From Actinomadura macra NBRC 14102 (lineage in GTDB: Bacteria > Actinomycetota > Actinomycetes > Streptosporangiales > Streptosporangiaceae): 64,000 nt of DNA. Location: the NCBI RefSeq assembly GCF_001552215.1, contig NZ_BCQT01000004.1:248001-312000 (forward strand). The letters are read 5' to 3'. A program made the translations under genes and the position numbers. This document shows positions 1 to 8,757 of this stretch, in pieces; positions within the stretch are counted from its first letter, which is position 1, and every line of letters starts with the position of its first letter. The notes under the pieces were generated by a model. It was not told the origin of the DNA and did not search any database. It was given only the letters and a program-made list of their open reading frames with translations.

Positions 1-678
1 GGCGGTGAGCCGCGTGACGGTGCCGCCGCGGTCGGCCAGCGTCCCGGACAGGCCGTTGATGTCGTTCAGCAGCGCCTGGATCGCCTGCCGGTCGCGCCAC
101 GTCGCGTCCACGACCGTGGCACCGTTGTCCACGGTGCGGCGCAGCGCCGGCCCCTGCCCGGACAGGCCGGCGCCGAAGGTGTGCAGGATCGCGGCCACCT
201 CGTCGGGATTGATGGCCTTGGCCAGCCGGTAGGCGGGCCAGGCGGTGTCGGACAACTCCTGCGGGTCCTTCGTGCGGGGGACGTGGCCTCCGTCCTTGAG
301 GTACGGGCCGGTCAGCTCGTTCTTCCCGAGGTCCAGCGCGAGGTCCTTCGGCCCGAAGACCGACACCGGCTCGATCGTCGCGACCGTCGTGTCGGCAATC
401 CGCACGCCCTTGTCGAGCCGGATCCGGACGGTGACGCGGCCGTCCCGGTCGAGTCTGAGCGAGTCGACGGCGCCGACCGCGATGCCGCGGATCTTCACAT
501 CCGACTTGCCGGGGTCCAGGCCCTGGCCGGCCCGTCCGAACGTCGCACCGTAGTAGGTGGAGCCCGCGTGCGACGGCGTGGTGCCGACCACGACGAAGAT
601 CGCGGCGGCGGCGATGACCCCGGTGCCGACCAGCCCGAAGACCGTCCGGGATCGGGAGGAGATCGTCTCGTCGCTCAT
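1..678 (-). CDS. MCE family protein, C-terminus cut off by the window edge
   Basis: The first 226 residues are visible; the rest lies beyond position 1. A short N-terminal tail is followed by one membrane segment (about residues 13-30), then the MCE/MlaD domain (about 38-115, with VKIRGIAVGAV and ATIEPVSVFGPKDLAL) and the start of the helical region. MCE proteins form the periplasm-side channel or substrate-binding ring of Mce/Mla-type lipid importers, fed into YrbE permeases and powered by an MceG-type ATPase, which is not in this window. The start ATG overlaps the stop of the upstream yrbE gene (ATGA), so it belongs to the same operon. Actinobacterial mce operons normally carry six such genes, so more probably follow to the left. 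The substrate (sterol, fatty acid or other lipid) cannot be read from the sequence. Confidence 0.88.
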   Translation of the reverse strand, partial: MSDETISSRSRTVFGLVGTGVIAAAAIFVVVGTTPSHAGSTYYGATFGRAGQGLDPGKSDVKIRGIAVGAVDSLRLDRDGRVTVRIRLDKGVRIADTTVATIEPVSVFGPKDLALDLGKNELTGPYLKDGGHVPRTKDPQELSDTAWPAYRLAKAINPDEVAAILHTFGAGLSGQGPALRRTVDNGATVVDATWRDRQAIQALLNDINGLSGTLADRGGTVTRLTA

Positions 679-1529
679 CCGGTCAGCCTCACCGTGCTGC
701 CGTGCCCCCAGAAGATGTACGACAGGACGAGGTTCATCAGGATCATCAGGATGGTGGACTCCCGGATCGCGCGCCCGGCGGCGACGCCCACGCCGACCGG
801 CCCGCCCGAGGCGTAGTAGCCGCGGTAGCAGTGGACGAACATGACGATGAACGCGAACACCGCGACCTTGATGACGCTGTAGAACACGTCGATCGGCGGC
901 AGGTAGAGGTGGAAGTAGTAGTCGTAGATGCCAGGTGAGAGCCCGAAGTACTGGATCGTGATGAACCGGGTGGCGAAGAACGCCATGAACAGCGACACCA
1001 GGTACAGCGGCACCAGGGCGATCACGCCGGCGGCGACCCGTGTACACACCAGGTAGGCCAGCGAGTTGATCCCCATGACCTCCAGCGCGTCGATCTCCTC
1101 GGAGATCCGCATCGCGCCGATCTCGGCGGTGAAGCCGGTGCCGACCTGCGCGACCAGCGCCACCCCCGCGATGATCGGGGTGACCTCGCGGACGTTGGAA
1201 TAGCTCGCGACCAGCCCGGTGAACGCCTCCGCGCCGATGCGCTCCAGCCCGGGGTAGCCCTGGAGCCCCACCATCGCGCCGGTGGCCAGCGACATGGTGG
1301 CGATCACGAAGATCATGCCGCCGCCGATCACCAGCGCGCCGACACCCACGGTGATGTCGCTGACCTGCTTGGCGAGGGTCCTGGCGTACTTGCGCCGGAT
1401 GATGATGTCGAACAGCAGGTGGTACAGGACGCGGCCGAGGAACACCGGCAGGTCGGCCGACGCGGCGAGGCCCGCGGCCCGGCCCCGCAGGACCCGGCCC
1501 AGCCTGCGGACGGGGGTGAGCGCGACCAT
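675..1529 (-). CDS. YrbE-type (MlaE) permease, second of the pair
   Basis: 284 residues, polytopic, the second ABC-transporter permease of the mce operon. It carries the MlaE/YrbE hallmark (VGTGFTAEIGAMRI, then EEIDALEVMGI, about residues 135-165) and several hydrophobic segments. The ATG at 1529 is preferred because it overlaps the stop of the upstream permease (TGATG) and matches the family's usual length. An open frame runs much further upstream, but that extension is only a shadow of the first permease. The two YrbE proteins are expected to form the heterodimeric membrane core that receives lipid from the MCE proteins. Confidence 0.9.
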   Translation of the reverse strand: MVALTPVRRLGRVLRGRAAGLAASADLPVFLGRVLYHLLFDIIIRRKYARTLAKQVSDITVGVGALVIGGGMIFVIATMSLATGAMVGLQGYPGLERIGAEAFTGLVASYSNVREVTPIIAGVALVAQVGTGFTAEIGAMRISEEIDALEVMGINSLAYLVCTRVAAGVIALVPLYLVSLFMAFFATRFITIQYFGLSPGIYDYYFHLYLPPIDVFYSVIKVAVFAFIVMFVHCYRGYYASGGPVGVGVAAGRAIRESTILMILMNLVLSYIFWGHGSTVRLTG

Positions 1530-2332
1530 CAGAACCTCGGGGGGAACAGGACCTGGTAGATCATCGTGAGGACGTAGTTCGCGGCGAACACCACGATCGA
1601 GGTGACCACCACCGCCCGGTTGACCGCGCGTCCGACGCCGACCGGACCGTGATCGCAGTTCATGCCCATGTAGCAGGCGACGGCGGCGGCGATGAAGCCG
1701 AACACCCATGCCTTGAACAGCGTGATCACCAGGTCCGGGAACTGGAGCAGCGTCGTGGCGCCGTCGAAGAACGCGCCGGAGCTGACGCCCTGCTGGATGA
1801 CGTTGAAGTAGTAGCCGCCCAGGACGCCCGCGAAGATCACCACCGAGCACAGCAGCGCCGAGACCGTGCTCGCCGCCCACAACCGCGGCGTGACCAGCCG
1901 GTGGACCGGGTTGATGCCCATGACCTCCAGGGCCGCGAGCTCGTCGCGGATGTTGCGGGCACCCATGTCGGAGGTGATGGCCGAGCCGCCGACGCCGGAG
2001 ACCAGCAGGGCGGCGGCCAGCGGCGCCACCTGCTGGATCATCGCGGCGACCAGCAGGGCGCCGGTACCCGACTGCGCGCCGAGCTGCCGGGAGATGTCAC
2101 CGACCTGGAGGGAGATGGTGGCGCCGAGCGGGACCGCGATGAGCATCACCGGGATGCTGGTCACCCGGGCCAGGAACCAGCACTGCTCGATGAACTCGCC
2201 CCACCATTGGCGTACGTCCCAGGTACGGCGTAACCCTTCCAGCAGGGTCACGCACAACAGCCCGGTTTCGTCGAGTGAGCGCTCGACCCGTCTGCGTGCC
2301 AGGTCCGGGGCCTTGGTCAGGCTCAGGAGCAT
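1529..2332 (-). CDS. YrbE-type (MlaE) permease, first of the pair
   Basis: 267 residues, multi-pass membrane protein of the MlaE family, with the conserved loop GVGGSAITSDMGARNI and ELAALEVMGIN. It is the first gene of the mce operon seen here and is divergent from a MarR regulator. I start it at 2332 because a strong purine run (GGGGGAGG) lies about 10 bases upstream. An in-frame codon at 2404 would add 24 residues without a good ribosome site and with low family resemblance. The gene pair is a hallmark of actinobacterial Mce lipid importers. Confidence 0.9.
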   Translation of the reverse strand: MLLSLTKAPDLARRRVERSLDETGLLCVTLLEGLRRTWDVRQWWGEFIEQCWFLARVTSIPVMLIAVPLGATISLQVGDISRQLGAQSGTGALLVAAMIQQVAPLAAALLVSGVGGSAITSDMGARNIRDELAALEVMGINPVHRLVTPRLWAASTVSALLCSVVIFAGVLGGYYFNVIQQGVSSGAFFDGATTLLQFPDLVITLFKAWVFGFIAAAVACYMGMNCDHGPVGVGRAVNRAVVVTSIVVFAANYVLTMIYQVLFPPRF

Positions 2333-2536
2333 CAGCCGGTGACCTCCCCCGCGCGAGTGGGGTGAAGGGTCATTCCAGCCTCCTTCGTTCCCGGACGTCG
2401 GCACTCATCCGATGGATCACATGTGGCCCGGGGCGTTCTCCCGGACACACCGGTACCACCTGTGATCTGGAGCACTCTATTGGAAGAAGTTCTAAGAAGC
2501 GAGTACTTACATCTGGTTTTCCCCGAAGCTACGATC

Positions 2537-3079
2537 ATGGACGTGCACACCCAGGCGCGACGGGGCGCGGACGCGAACCCGCAGGACAGCGTGGACCCGC
2601 TGGTCACCGGCATCAAGGACCGCTGGGACGGGCAGGGCCTGCCGGGCGGGCCGTGGCCGTTCATGGCGATCTGCTCTGTCGGGCGGCTCCAGCAACTCCT
2701 CAAGAAGGGGCTGGACGTCGAGCTGAAACGGCTCGACCTCAGCCGCACCGGCTACTTCCTGCTCACCACGCTCGCCCTCACCAGCAGCGGGCACGCCCGG
2801 CTGAGCACCCTCGGCCGGATCCTGATGATGCATCCGACGACGGTGAAGCTGACCGTCGACCAGTTGGAGACGGCGGGGCTCGTCACCCGCACCCGGCACC
2901 CGCGTGACCGGCGCGCGACGCTCGTCGCCATCACCCCGGCGGGGCACGAGCGGGCCGGCGCGGCCAACCGGGCGCTCGAATCGCCGGACGGTGCGCTCGC
3001 GGGGCTCGGCGACACCTACCGCGCCCTGTTCGAGGCGTTGCAACCGGCACGGTTGGCAGCCGGCGATGTGGAGCTCTGA
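2537..3079 (+). CDS. MarR-family transcriptional regulator
   Basis: 180 residues. The central part is a MarR winged helix: recognition-helix region TLGRILMMHPTTVKLTVDQL and wing HPRDRRATLVAITPAGHE. MarR proteins bind DNA as dimers and usually release it on binding an aromatic or lipophilic ligand. It is transcribed away from the mce/yrbE operon, with about 200 bases between the two starts, so it is the natural candidate to control that operon and itself (inference). An in-frame start at 2423 exists, but ATG 2537 gives the normal MarR length; its ribosome site is weak. The stretch before it is unusually AT-rich for this genome, as expected for a promoter. Confidence 0.85.
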   Translation: MDVHTQARRGADANPQDSVDPLVTGIKDRWDGQGLPGGPWPFMAICSVGRLQQLLKKGLDVELKRLDLSRTGYFLLTTLALTSSGHARLSTLGRILMMHPTTVKLTVDQLETAGLVTRTRHPRDRRATLVAITPAGHERAGAANRALESPDGALAGLGDTYRALFEALQPARLAAGDVEL

Positions 3080-3172
3080 AACGGACATGCCGGAGCGTGA
3101 ACCACAGGTCACGTCGCGCACGTACATCGTCTAGGACGATACAAATCCCGGCCGATAAGGCAGTCTTCTCCT

Positions 3173-4060
3173 ATGCCACAGAGTCACGGCACGCGCGGGC
3201 GTCCCCCGGCCCCCGCACAGCGCACCCGTTCCGAACAGCGCGGATCCGGCCGCAGGCAGGGTGCTGAACGGGGACGGACGGGACGCGGCGACCGTCGGGT
3301 GCCGCCCCCGCGTCCCGCGCCGGACGCCGGTGAGCCACCTGATCCGTACGGCTCGCACGCCTACCACGATCCCTATGGGACGGGCCCCTCCCCGGTTCAG
3401 CCGCGCAAGCCGCGACGGCTGCGGCGGGTGCTGACGAGCAATGTCACCATCACCCTCGTCGCCATTTGCGGGCTGGCCGCAGCGCTCGTCCTCGTGGACC
3501 TGAACAAGATGGGCGGGACCAGCGAACCGCCGAAGATGGCCGCCGGCGGCCTGTCGACCAACGACATGCTCGCGCGGTTGACCGGCTCCGACATGGACCC
3601 GATCGCCGCCGACTCGATCGCCGCCGCCAAGAAGCGTGCCTATGAGCAGCACGTCCGCGAGCTGAAGGCACTGAAGGAGAAGGCGAAGCGCGACGCGGCG
3701 GCCCGCGCGAAGCTGAAGGCCGAGCAGGAGCGCGAGCGGCTCGCCAAGTCCAATCCCAGCGCCGGGCAGAACAAGGCGTACGGCAAGAAGATGAACGCGC
3801 TCAAGGGGTGGGGCCGCTGCTGGCCGTCCCTGCTGACGCTCTGGAACCATGAGAGCGGATGGAACGAGCGGGCCGAGAACCCCTCAAGCGGGGCGTACGG
3901 GATCCCGCAGGCGCTGCCCGGCTCCAAGCTCGCCAGCGCCGGCGCGGACTGGCGCACCAGCTCTCCCACCCAGATCGCGTGGGGTCTCGGCTACATCAAG
4001 GCCCGTTACAAGGACCCCTGCGGTGCCTGGTCCTGGTGGCAGGCGCATAACTGGTACTGA
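3173..4060 (+). CDS. Membrane-anchored lysozyme-like (aggregation-promoting-factor type) protein
   Basis: 295 residues. A basic, Pro/Arg-rich cytoplasmic N-terminus (1-88) is followed by one membrane segment (about 91-112). A charged Ala/Lys/Glu helical stretch (about 148-200) comes next, then a C-terminal lysozyme-like fold (about 212-295) with LWNHESGWNERAENPSSGAYG and GLGYIKARYKDPCGAW. The Glu of HESGW corresponds to the catalytic Glu of transglycosylase/Rpf-like folds. The two cysteines of the domain could form a disulphide outside the cell. It probably cleaves or remodels peptidoglycan. No partner genes are evident; the next gene, a TetR regulator, starts about 40 bases downstream. Confidence 0.8.
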   Translation: MPQSHGTRGRPPAPAQRTRSEQRGSGRRQGAERGRTGRGDRRVPPPRPAPDAGEPPDPYGSHAYHDPYGTGPSPVQPRKPRRLRRVLTSNVTITLVAICGLAAALVLVDLNKMGGTSEPPKMAAGGLSTNDMLARLTGSDMDPIAADSIAAAKKRAYEQHVRELKALKEKAKRDAAARAKLKAEQERERLAKSNPSAGQNKAYGKKMNALKGWGRCWPSLLTLWNHESGWNERAENPSSGAYGIPQALPGSKLASAGADWRTSSPTQIAWGLGYIKARYKDPCGAWSWWQAHNWY

Positions 4061-4102
4061 GGGGTACGCGTGGCACGGCGCGCGACCTGAGACGATGGCG
4101 GG

Positions 4103-4756
4103 ATGCGGACGAGCGGGCGCCCGGACGACGGCCAGGACGACGGCGCGGGTGAGGGGACCGGCGGCGGGCGCCAGTGGGCGCGGGCCGACGCCACCCGGCA
4201 GGCGCTGCTGACCGCCGCGCAGCGGGTCTTCGCCGACCGTGGGTACGACGGAGCGGGCATCGCCGAGATCGTCGAACGGTCCGGTATCAGCGTCGGCAGC
4301 CTCTACCACCACTACGGCGGCAAGGCCGGGCTGTACGTGGCGCTGTGGGAGGAGCTCACCACCGAGCAGGAGCGCAGCGCCGCGCAGGCCGTCGCCACCG
4401 CTCGCAAGACCGGCGAGACCGACCCGATCGCGTTGTTCATCGCGGGCGCTCGCGCGTACCTGCGGGTGTGCTGGGAGCGGCGGGAGGCGGCGCGGCTGTT
4501 CCATGGTGGGGAAGGTCCGTCCGGTTCGTCGCTCATGCGCCGCAGCCGCGCGCAGCGGTGGATCGCGCAGAACACCAAGCTGCTGCACGGCGCGTCCGAC
4601 CCGGCCCCGGCGGGACGCGCCGGTCAGGTGCTGAGCCTGGTGCTGACGACCGTGATCGGTGAGGCCGGGCGGGAGATCGCGACCGCCGAGAGCGAGACCG
4701 AGGCCGCCGAGATCATCGACGAGGTGTGCCGCATCCTCATCCGGCTGGCCCGCTAG
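4103..4756 (+). CDS. TetR-family transcriptional regulator
   Basis: 217 residues. A Gly/Asp-rich N-terminal tail precedes a TetR DNA-binding domain (about residues 28-75) with AAQRVFADRGYDGAGIAEI and the recognition helix ISVGSLYHHYGGKAGLY. The remaining helices form the ligand-binding/dimer region, which gives no ligand hint. It may be co-transcribed with the lysozyme-like gene upstream. It converges on the Pro/Thr-rich protein: the two stop codons share the bases CTAG at 4753-4756. Confidence 0.85.
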   Translation: MRTSGRPDDGQDDGAGEGTGGGRQWARADATRQALLTAAQRVFADRGYDGAGIAEIVERSGISVGSLYHHYGGKAGLYVALWEELTTEQERSAAQAVATARKTGETDPIALFIAGARAYLRVCWERREAARLFHGGEGPSGSSLMRRSRAQRWIAQNTKLLHGASDPAPAGRAGQVLSLVLTTVIGEAGREIATAESETEAAEIIDEVCRILIRLAR

Positions 4757-5436
4757 CGCCTACCGCGGCGGACCAGCCGCAACCGGAACAGCAGCAGCGT
4801 CACAGCGGACGCCAGGGCGGCCAGCATCCCGGCGTGGGGCGCGGTCAGGTCCTCGACCGTCGATTCGGCGCCGGGGCGCTCGCGCAGGTTGGACATCGGC
4901 ACCGGGGTCAACGGCATGGACGCGACGCGCGGCGCGGCGACCGGTGGCGCGACCTGGGGTCCCCGCAACCTGGGGAGGGCGCCGGTCCCGCTGATCCGCG
5001 AGGCGCCGGCCGGCGCGGAGCCCGCTTCCGTACCGGAAGGGAGCGCACGCGGCAGTGCCGGGGCGGACCGCTTGTTCGGCGCCTGCCCCTGGACCTTGCC
5101 GTGGGCCGTGCTCCGCGCTTTGCCCGGAGCCTTGCTGGGCTTGCTCGGGGTCTTGCTCGGGGTCTTGCTTGGCGCCTTGCTCGGAGGCTGTGTCTTCGTC
5201 TTCGTGGCCGTCGGGGTGGGCGTCGGCGTCGCGGTCTTGGTCTTGGTCGGGGTGGGCGTCGGGGTCGGAGTGGGGGTGGGCGTCGGCGTCGGCGTCGGGG
5301 TCGGGGTGGGCGAAGGGTCCGTGGGGCTCGCTGTGGGCGTGGGCTCGGCCACGACCGGAGTCGCCCCGGCCACGGCGAGAACGGCCGCCACGCCGGCCCC
5401 CGCCAGGAACTTTCCGCCGCCCGATCCTGATCGCAT
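4753..5436 (-). CDS. Secreted Pro/Thr-repeat protein with C-terminal membrane anchor
   Basis: About 227 residues. A signal peptide (MRSGSGGGK, then a hydrophobic Ala/Val run ending in a VVAEP-like site) is followed by a long low-complexity stalk of PT dipeptides. Next come KTKTATP-like and KAPSKTPSKTPSK repeats, a Pro/Ala-rich region, a C-terminal hydrophobic helix (LAALASAVTLLLF) and a basic RLRLVRRGRR tail. The layout is that of a wall-spanning, membrane-anchored surface protein; no LPXTG box is seen. ATG 5436 is chosen because GGGGGTGG lies just upstream; a GTG at 5445 is possible. The repetitive DNA also keeps the opposite strand open as a Gly-Val run, which is an artefact. No function can be named. 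Confidence 0.75.
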   Translation of the reverse strand: MRSGSGGGKFLAGAGVAAVLAVAGATPVVAEPTPTASPTDPSPTPTPTPTPTPTPTPTPTPTPTKTKTATPTPTPTATKTKTQPPSKAPSKTPSKTPSKPSKAPGKARSTAHGKVQGQAPNKRSAPALPRALPSGTEAGSAPAGASRISGTGALPRLRGPQVAPPVAAPRVASMPLTPVPMSNLRERPGAESTVEDLTAPHAGMLAALASAVTLLLFRLRLVRRGRR

Positions 5437-5581
5437 CGCCGCCACCCCCAGTTAGTCGACCAATCACAGAAAGGAAACATGCGTTGAATGACCGTTTCAA
5501 CCCCACGCAAACAGCTTGTCAGTGAAGACTCACCCCGCCGCCAACCCTGCCGGGAACGGCCGGATGCGAGAGACTCCGCCC

Positions 5582-6376
5582 ATGACCCTGGGGACCATCG
5601 TGCTCACCGGCGCCGCGGGCCGGGTCGGCACCGCACTGCGAACCCCGCTGCGCGACGCGGCGGCCAGGCTCGTGCTCGCCGACCGGGCGCCGCTGCACGT
5701 GGAGGCGCCGAACGAGGTCGTCCACCGGACCGACCTGGACCTGCCCGACGCCGTGCGCGTCGTCGAGGGCGCGGACGCGATCGTCCACCTGGCCGGGGTC
5801 CGCGACGAGGCGCCGTTCCCCGAACTGGTCGAGGGCAACATCCTCGGGACCCACCGCATCCTGGAGGCCGCCCGGCTCACCGGAGTGCCGCGCGTCGTCC
5901 TCGCCAGCAGCAACCGCCTCACCGGCTGCTACCCGTCCACCGAGACCGTGTCACCTGCCATGCCGCCGCGCCCGGACGGCCTGTACGGCGCCAGCAAGGT
6001 CGCCGTCGAGGCCCTTGGCCGGCTCTACGCCGACAAGTTCGGCCTGGACGTGGTGTGCCTGCGCATTGGCAGCCTCGAACTCCATCCGTCCGAGCCACGC
6101 CATCTGGCGACCTGGCTCAGCCACCGCGACTGCGCCGGGTTCGTCGAGGCGGCGTTGACCGTCCCGTCGCCGGGATTCCTCGCCGCCTACGCGGTGTCCG
6201 CCAACGCGCGCCGTTTCTGGGAACTGGACGAGCGGCTCGGCTACGAGCCCCGGGACGACGCCGCCTCCTACGGTGTCCCCGACACCTTCGTCGCCGAGGG
6301 CACGCCGCAGGGCGGCGATTTCGCGTCGGCGGAGTTCACGCTCCGGCACCTGCACGGCGGCGCCGGACGCGGGTGA
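5582..6376 (+). CDS. NAD-dependent epimerase/dehydratase-family oxidoreductase, uronate-dehydrogenase-like
   Basis: 264 residues, extended-SDR fold. It has the N-terminal nucleotide-binding GAAGRVG motif (about residues 9-15), ADAIVHLAG, the SSNRLTG catalytic-strand region and the active-site YGASK (Tyr/Lys). The LRIGSL segment followed by RHLATWLSHRDC resembles uronate dehydrogenases, which oxidise glucuronate or galacturonate to aldaro-lactones with NAD. Substrate assignment rests on this resemblance only. ATG 5582 fits the start of the Rossmann strand and has a GAGAGA ribosome site; an upstream in-frame ATG at 5516 would add an unstructured tail. A TetR gene follows after 80 bases and may regulate it. 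Confidence 0.72.
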   Translation: MTLGTIVLTGAAGRVGTALRTPLRDAAARLVLADRAPLHVEAPNEVVHRTDLDLPDAVRVVEGADAIVHLAGVRDEAPFPELVEGNILGTHRILEAARLTGVPRVVLASSNRLTGCYPSTETVSPAMPPRPDGLYGASKVAVEALGRLYADKFGLDVVCLRIGSLELHPSEPRHLATWLSHRDCAGFVEAALTVPSPGFLAAYAVSANARRFWELDERLGYEPRDDAASYGVPDTFVAEGTPQGGDFASAEFTLRHLHGGAGRG

Positions 6377-6456
6377 TGTTCAGGTCACATGGGATGCCCC
6401 GGACCGTTATCCTGACCCGTGGGTTACCGCTTCCTGACGGAAAGTCGAAGGGGTCC

Positions 6457-7104
6457 ATGCCAACGTCCACGTGGTTCCGGCTCAACGTCGCCAAGCGCGA
6501 GCGGGTGCTCGACGTGGCGATGCGCGAGTTCGGCGAGCACGGGTACTCCACAGGCAGCCTGAACACCATCGCCCGCGAGGCCGGCATCGCCAAGGGCTCG
6601 CTCTTCCAGTACTTCAGCGACAAGCTGGAGTTCTTCGCGTTCGTCTGCGACGAGGCGTCCCGCGGCATCCGCGAGGAGATGGAACGGCGGATCGCCCGGC
6701 TGGACTTCGACCAGCCCTTCGACGAGTGGCTGTTCGACGTCCTGTGCGACTGGACCGAGTACATGGCCGACCATCCGCTGGAGCGGGCCGTCACCGCCGC
6801 GACGAACTTCGAACTCGACAACAGCGTCCGCTCGGTCGTCCGCGACACCGCCAACCAGCATTACCTCCAGGTCATCCACCCGACGCTGCGGCTGTGGCAG
6901 GAGCATGGCGACATCCGCGACGACGCCGACCTCGACGTCCTCGCCACGCTGATCCTGACCCTTCTGCCGTTCCTGGCCCTCGCCCCCTACTATGACGGCC
7001 TCGACCCCATCCACGACCTGCGGGGACGCACCCCCGCCGAGCAGCGGCCCGTGATCCGCCAGCTCATCGCCGGCATCAAGCCGATGTTCGCCCCGGTCAA
7101 GTGA
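6457..7104 (+). CDS. TetR-family transcriptional regulator
   Basis: 215 residues. The N-terminal TetR helix-turn-helix shows REFGEHGYSTGSLNTIAREA and IAKGSLFQYFSDKLEFF (about residues 19-55). The C-terminal ligand domain is rich in aromatic residues (FDEWLFDVLCDWTEYMAD). ATG 6457 follows a GAAGGGG ribosome site; the frame is open much further upstream but only as a shadow of the preceding dehydrogenase gene. It lies directly downstream of the uronate-dehydrogenase-like gene in the same direction. Ligand unknown. Confidence 0.85.
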   Translation: MPTSTWFRLNVAKRERVLDVAMREFGEHGYSTGSLNTIAREAGIAKGSLFQYFSDKLEFFAFVCDEASRGIREEMERRIARLDFDQPFDEWLFDVLCDWTEYMADHPLERAVTAATNFELDNSVRSVVRDTANQHYLQVIHPTLRLWQEHGDIRDDADLDVLATLILTLLPFLALAPYYDGLDPIHDLRGRTPAEQRPVIRQLIAGIKPMFAPVK

Positions 7105-7118
7105 CGCGTGCCGCCCAT

Positions 7119-7253
7119 GTGCGACGAGATCCTCGGCTCCGGCACCCGTCGGTCATCACCGTGTACGACGTGGCCTGGTACGACAGGCGGCCGTGGATCA
7201 TGATGGAGTTCTCCCCTGGGACCTGGCGCCCTTCGCTTGAAGGGCGCGCCTGA
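7119..7253 (+). pseudogene. Remnant of a Ser/Thr protein kinase catalytic domain
   Basis: A 44-residue frame (GTG 7119 to TGA 7253) contains LRHPSVITVYDV, then RRPWIMMEFSPG. This matches kinase subdomains IV-V (the HPN-[IV]-V stretch, the strand before the hinge, and the MEY/MEF hinge) of actinobacterial Pkn-type kinases. Nothing corresponding to the glycine loop, catalytic HRD or DFG motifs is present on either side, so only about one sixth of a kinase domain survives. It lies between a TetR gene and the convergent monooxygenase. Probably a degraded fragment, not expressed. The call rests on motif recognition of a short peptide. Confidence 0.5.
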
Positions 7254-7278
7254 ACCAGTCGCCTGATCGTGGGCGGTC

Positions 7279-8742
7279 TCAGGACGAGAAGGCGTACTCG
7301 TCCGGGTTCGCCTTGCGTGAGGTGGCCCAGAACTCGAAGGTGTGGCCCGGCCAGAGGGTGCGGTTGACGCCCTGCTCGTCCAGGTACCAGCTCTGGCAGC
7401 CGCCCTCGCTCCAGACGGCGCGGCGCAGCCGCTTGTGCATCCGGTCGTTGAAGCGGCGGGACGCCTCGGGCCTCGGCTCCATCGCGTCGGCGCCGCGCTC
7501 CTGGAGGAGGCGCAGGCAGCTCAGGACGTGCTGGATCTGCACCTCGATCATGAAGACGACCGAGTTGTGACCGAGCCCGGTGTTGGGGCCGAGCAGCATG
7601 AAGAAGTTGGGCATCCCCGGAATGGTGGTGCCCCGGTGCGCCTCGATGCCGTCCGCCCAGATCTCCTGGAGTTTGACACCGCCCCGCCCTGTGACGCGCA
7701 GTTCGGCGAGGGCGTCGGTCACCTTGAAGCCGGTGCCGTAGATGATGCAGTCGACCTCGTACTCGCGTCCGTCCCGGGTGATGACCGACTGTTCGCGGAC
7801 CTCGGCGATGCCCGCGGTCTCCACCTCCACGTTGGGACGGGTGAGCGCCGGGTAGTAGTCGTTGGACAGCAGGACACGCTTGCAGCCGATCGTGTAGTCG
7901 GGCGTCACCTTGGCGCGCAGGCCCGGGTCGGCGATCTGGTTGCGGATGTGCCAGCGGGCGAGTTTCTCCTGTGGGAACGACAGGCGCGGGTCGATGGTGA
8001 AACCGACCGCGCGCGCCTCCAGTGCCCAGTAGATGCTGTTGCGGAATGCCCGCGCCGCGCCCGGGACCTTCTCGAACGCCTTGCGCATGGCCGCGGGGAA
8101 CGTCCGGTCGGGCTTGGGCTGGATCCACGGTGGAGTCCGCTGGAACAGGACGAGGTCGTCCACCTGTTCGGCGATCTGCGGGACGAACTGGATCGCGGAC
8201 GCGCCCGTCCCGATGACGGCGACGCGTTTGCCGGTGAGGTCGTAGGAGTGGTTCCACTCGGCGGAGTGGAAGGTGGTGCCCTGGAACCTCTCGATGCCGG
8301 GCAGGTCCGGGAACGCGGGGATGTGCAGCGCGCCGATACCGGACACGACGGCCTTGGGGGTGAGGACGGTCCCGTCCGCGAGGGTGATGTTCCAGTGCCT
8401 GGCGCCGTCGTCGTACTCCATGGTGTCGACGGTGCTGCCGAACCGGATGTGCTCGCGGACGCGGTACTTGTCGGCGGTGCGCTCCATGTAGGAGCGGATT
8501 TCCGGCTGTGGCGCGAACATCCGCGACCAGGCCGGGTTCAGCTCGAACGAGAAGGAGTACATGTGCGAGGGAACGTCGCAGGCACAGCCCGGATAGGTGT
8601 TGTCGTGCCATGTCCCGCCGAGGGCGTCGCTCTTCTCCAGGACGACGAAGTCGTGGAAGCCGGACTTCTTGAGCCGGATCGCCATGCCGAGCCCGGCGAA
8701 GCCGGAGCCGATGATCACGATCGACGGAGTGCGCTCGCTCAT
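7279..8742 (-). CDS. Flavin-containing monooxygenase, Baeyer-Villiger type
   Basis: 487 residues. Two dinucleotide-binding motifs are visible: GSGFAGLG near the N-terminus (FAD) and GTGASAIQ in the middle (NADPH). Between them lies FQGTTFHSAEWNH, a version of the FxGxxxHxxxW fingerprint of type I Baeyer-Villiger monooxygenases. The conserved TYPGCACDVPSH and the GTGFK and GLGHNS segments also fit. Such enzymes use NADPH and O2 to insert oxygen into ketones (or oxygenate heteroatoms); the substrate here is unknown. It is divergent from a TetR regulator, with a clear operator (8758-8794) in the 82-base gap. An SDR gene beyond the regulator could supply or remove the ketone (inference). Confidence 0.88.
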   Translation of the reverse strand: MSERTPSIVIIGSGFAGLGMAIRLKKSGFHDFVVLEKSDALGGTWHDNTYPGCACDVPSHMYSFSFELNPAWSRMFAPQPEIRSYMERTADKYRVREHIRFGSTVDTMEYDDGARHWNITLADGTVLTPKAVVSGIGALHIPAFPDLPGIERFQGTTFHSAEWNHSYDLTGKRVAVIGTGASAIQFVPQIAEQVDDLVLFQRTPPWIQPKPDRTFPAAMRKAFEKVPGAARAFRNSIYWALEARAVGFTIDPRLSFPQEKLARWHIRNQIADPGLRAKVTPDYTIGCKRVLLSNDYYPALTRPNVEVETAGIAEVREQSVITRDGREYEVDCIIYGTGFKVTDALAELRVTGRGGVKLQEIWADGIEAHRGTTIPGMPNFFMLLGPNTGLGHNSVVFMIEVQIQHVLSCLRLLQERGADAMEPRPEASRRFNDRMHKRLRRAVWSEGGCQSWYLDEQGVNRTLWPGHTFEFWATSRKANPDEYAFSS

Positions 8743-8757
8743 GCCCCATCCTTCCGC

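Noticed and set aside
4889-5455. Plus-strand Gly-Val repeat protein opposite the Pro/Thr protein
   Set aside because: It is the mirror of the PT-dipeptide repeat; the minus-strand frame has a signal peptide, a membrane anchor and a ribosome site.
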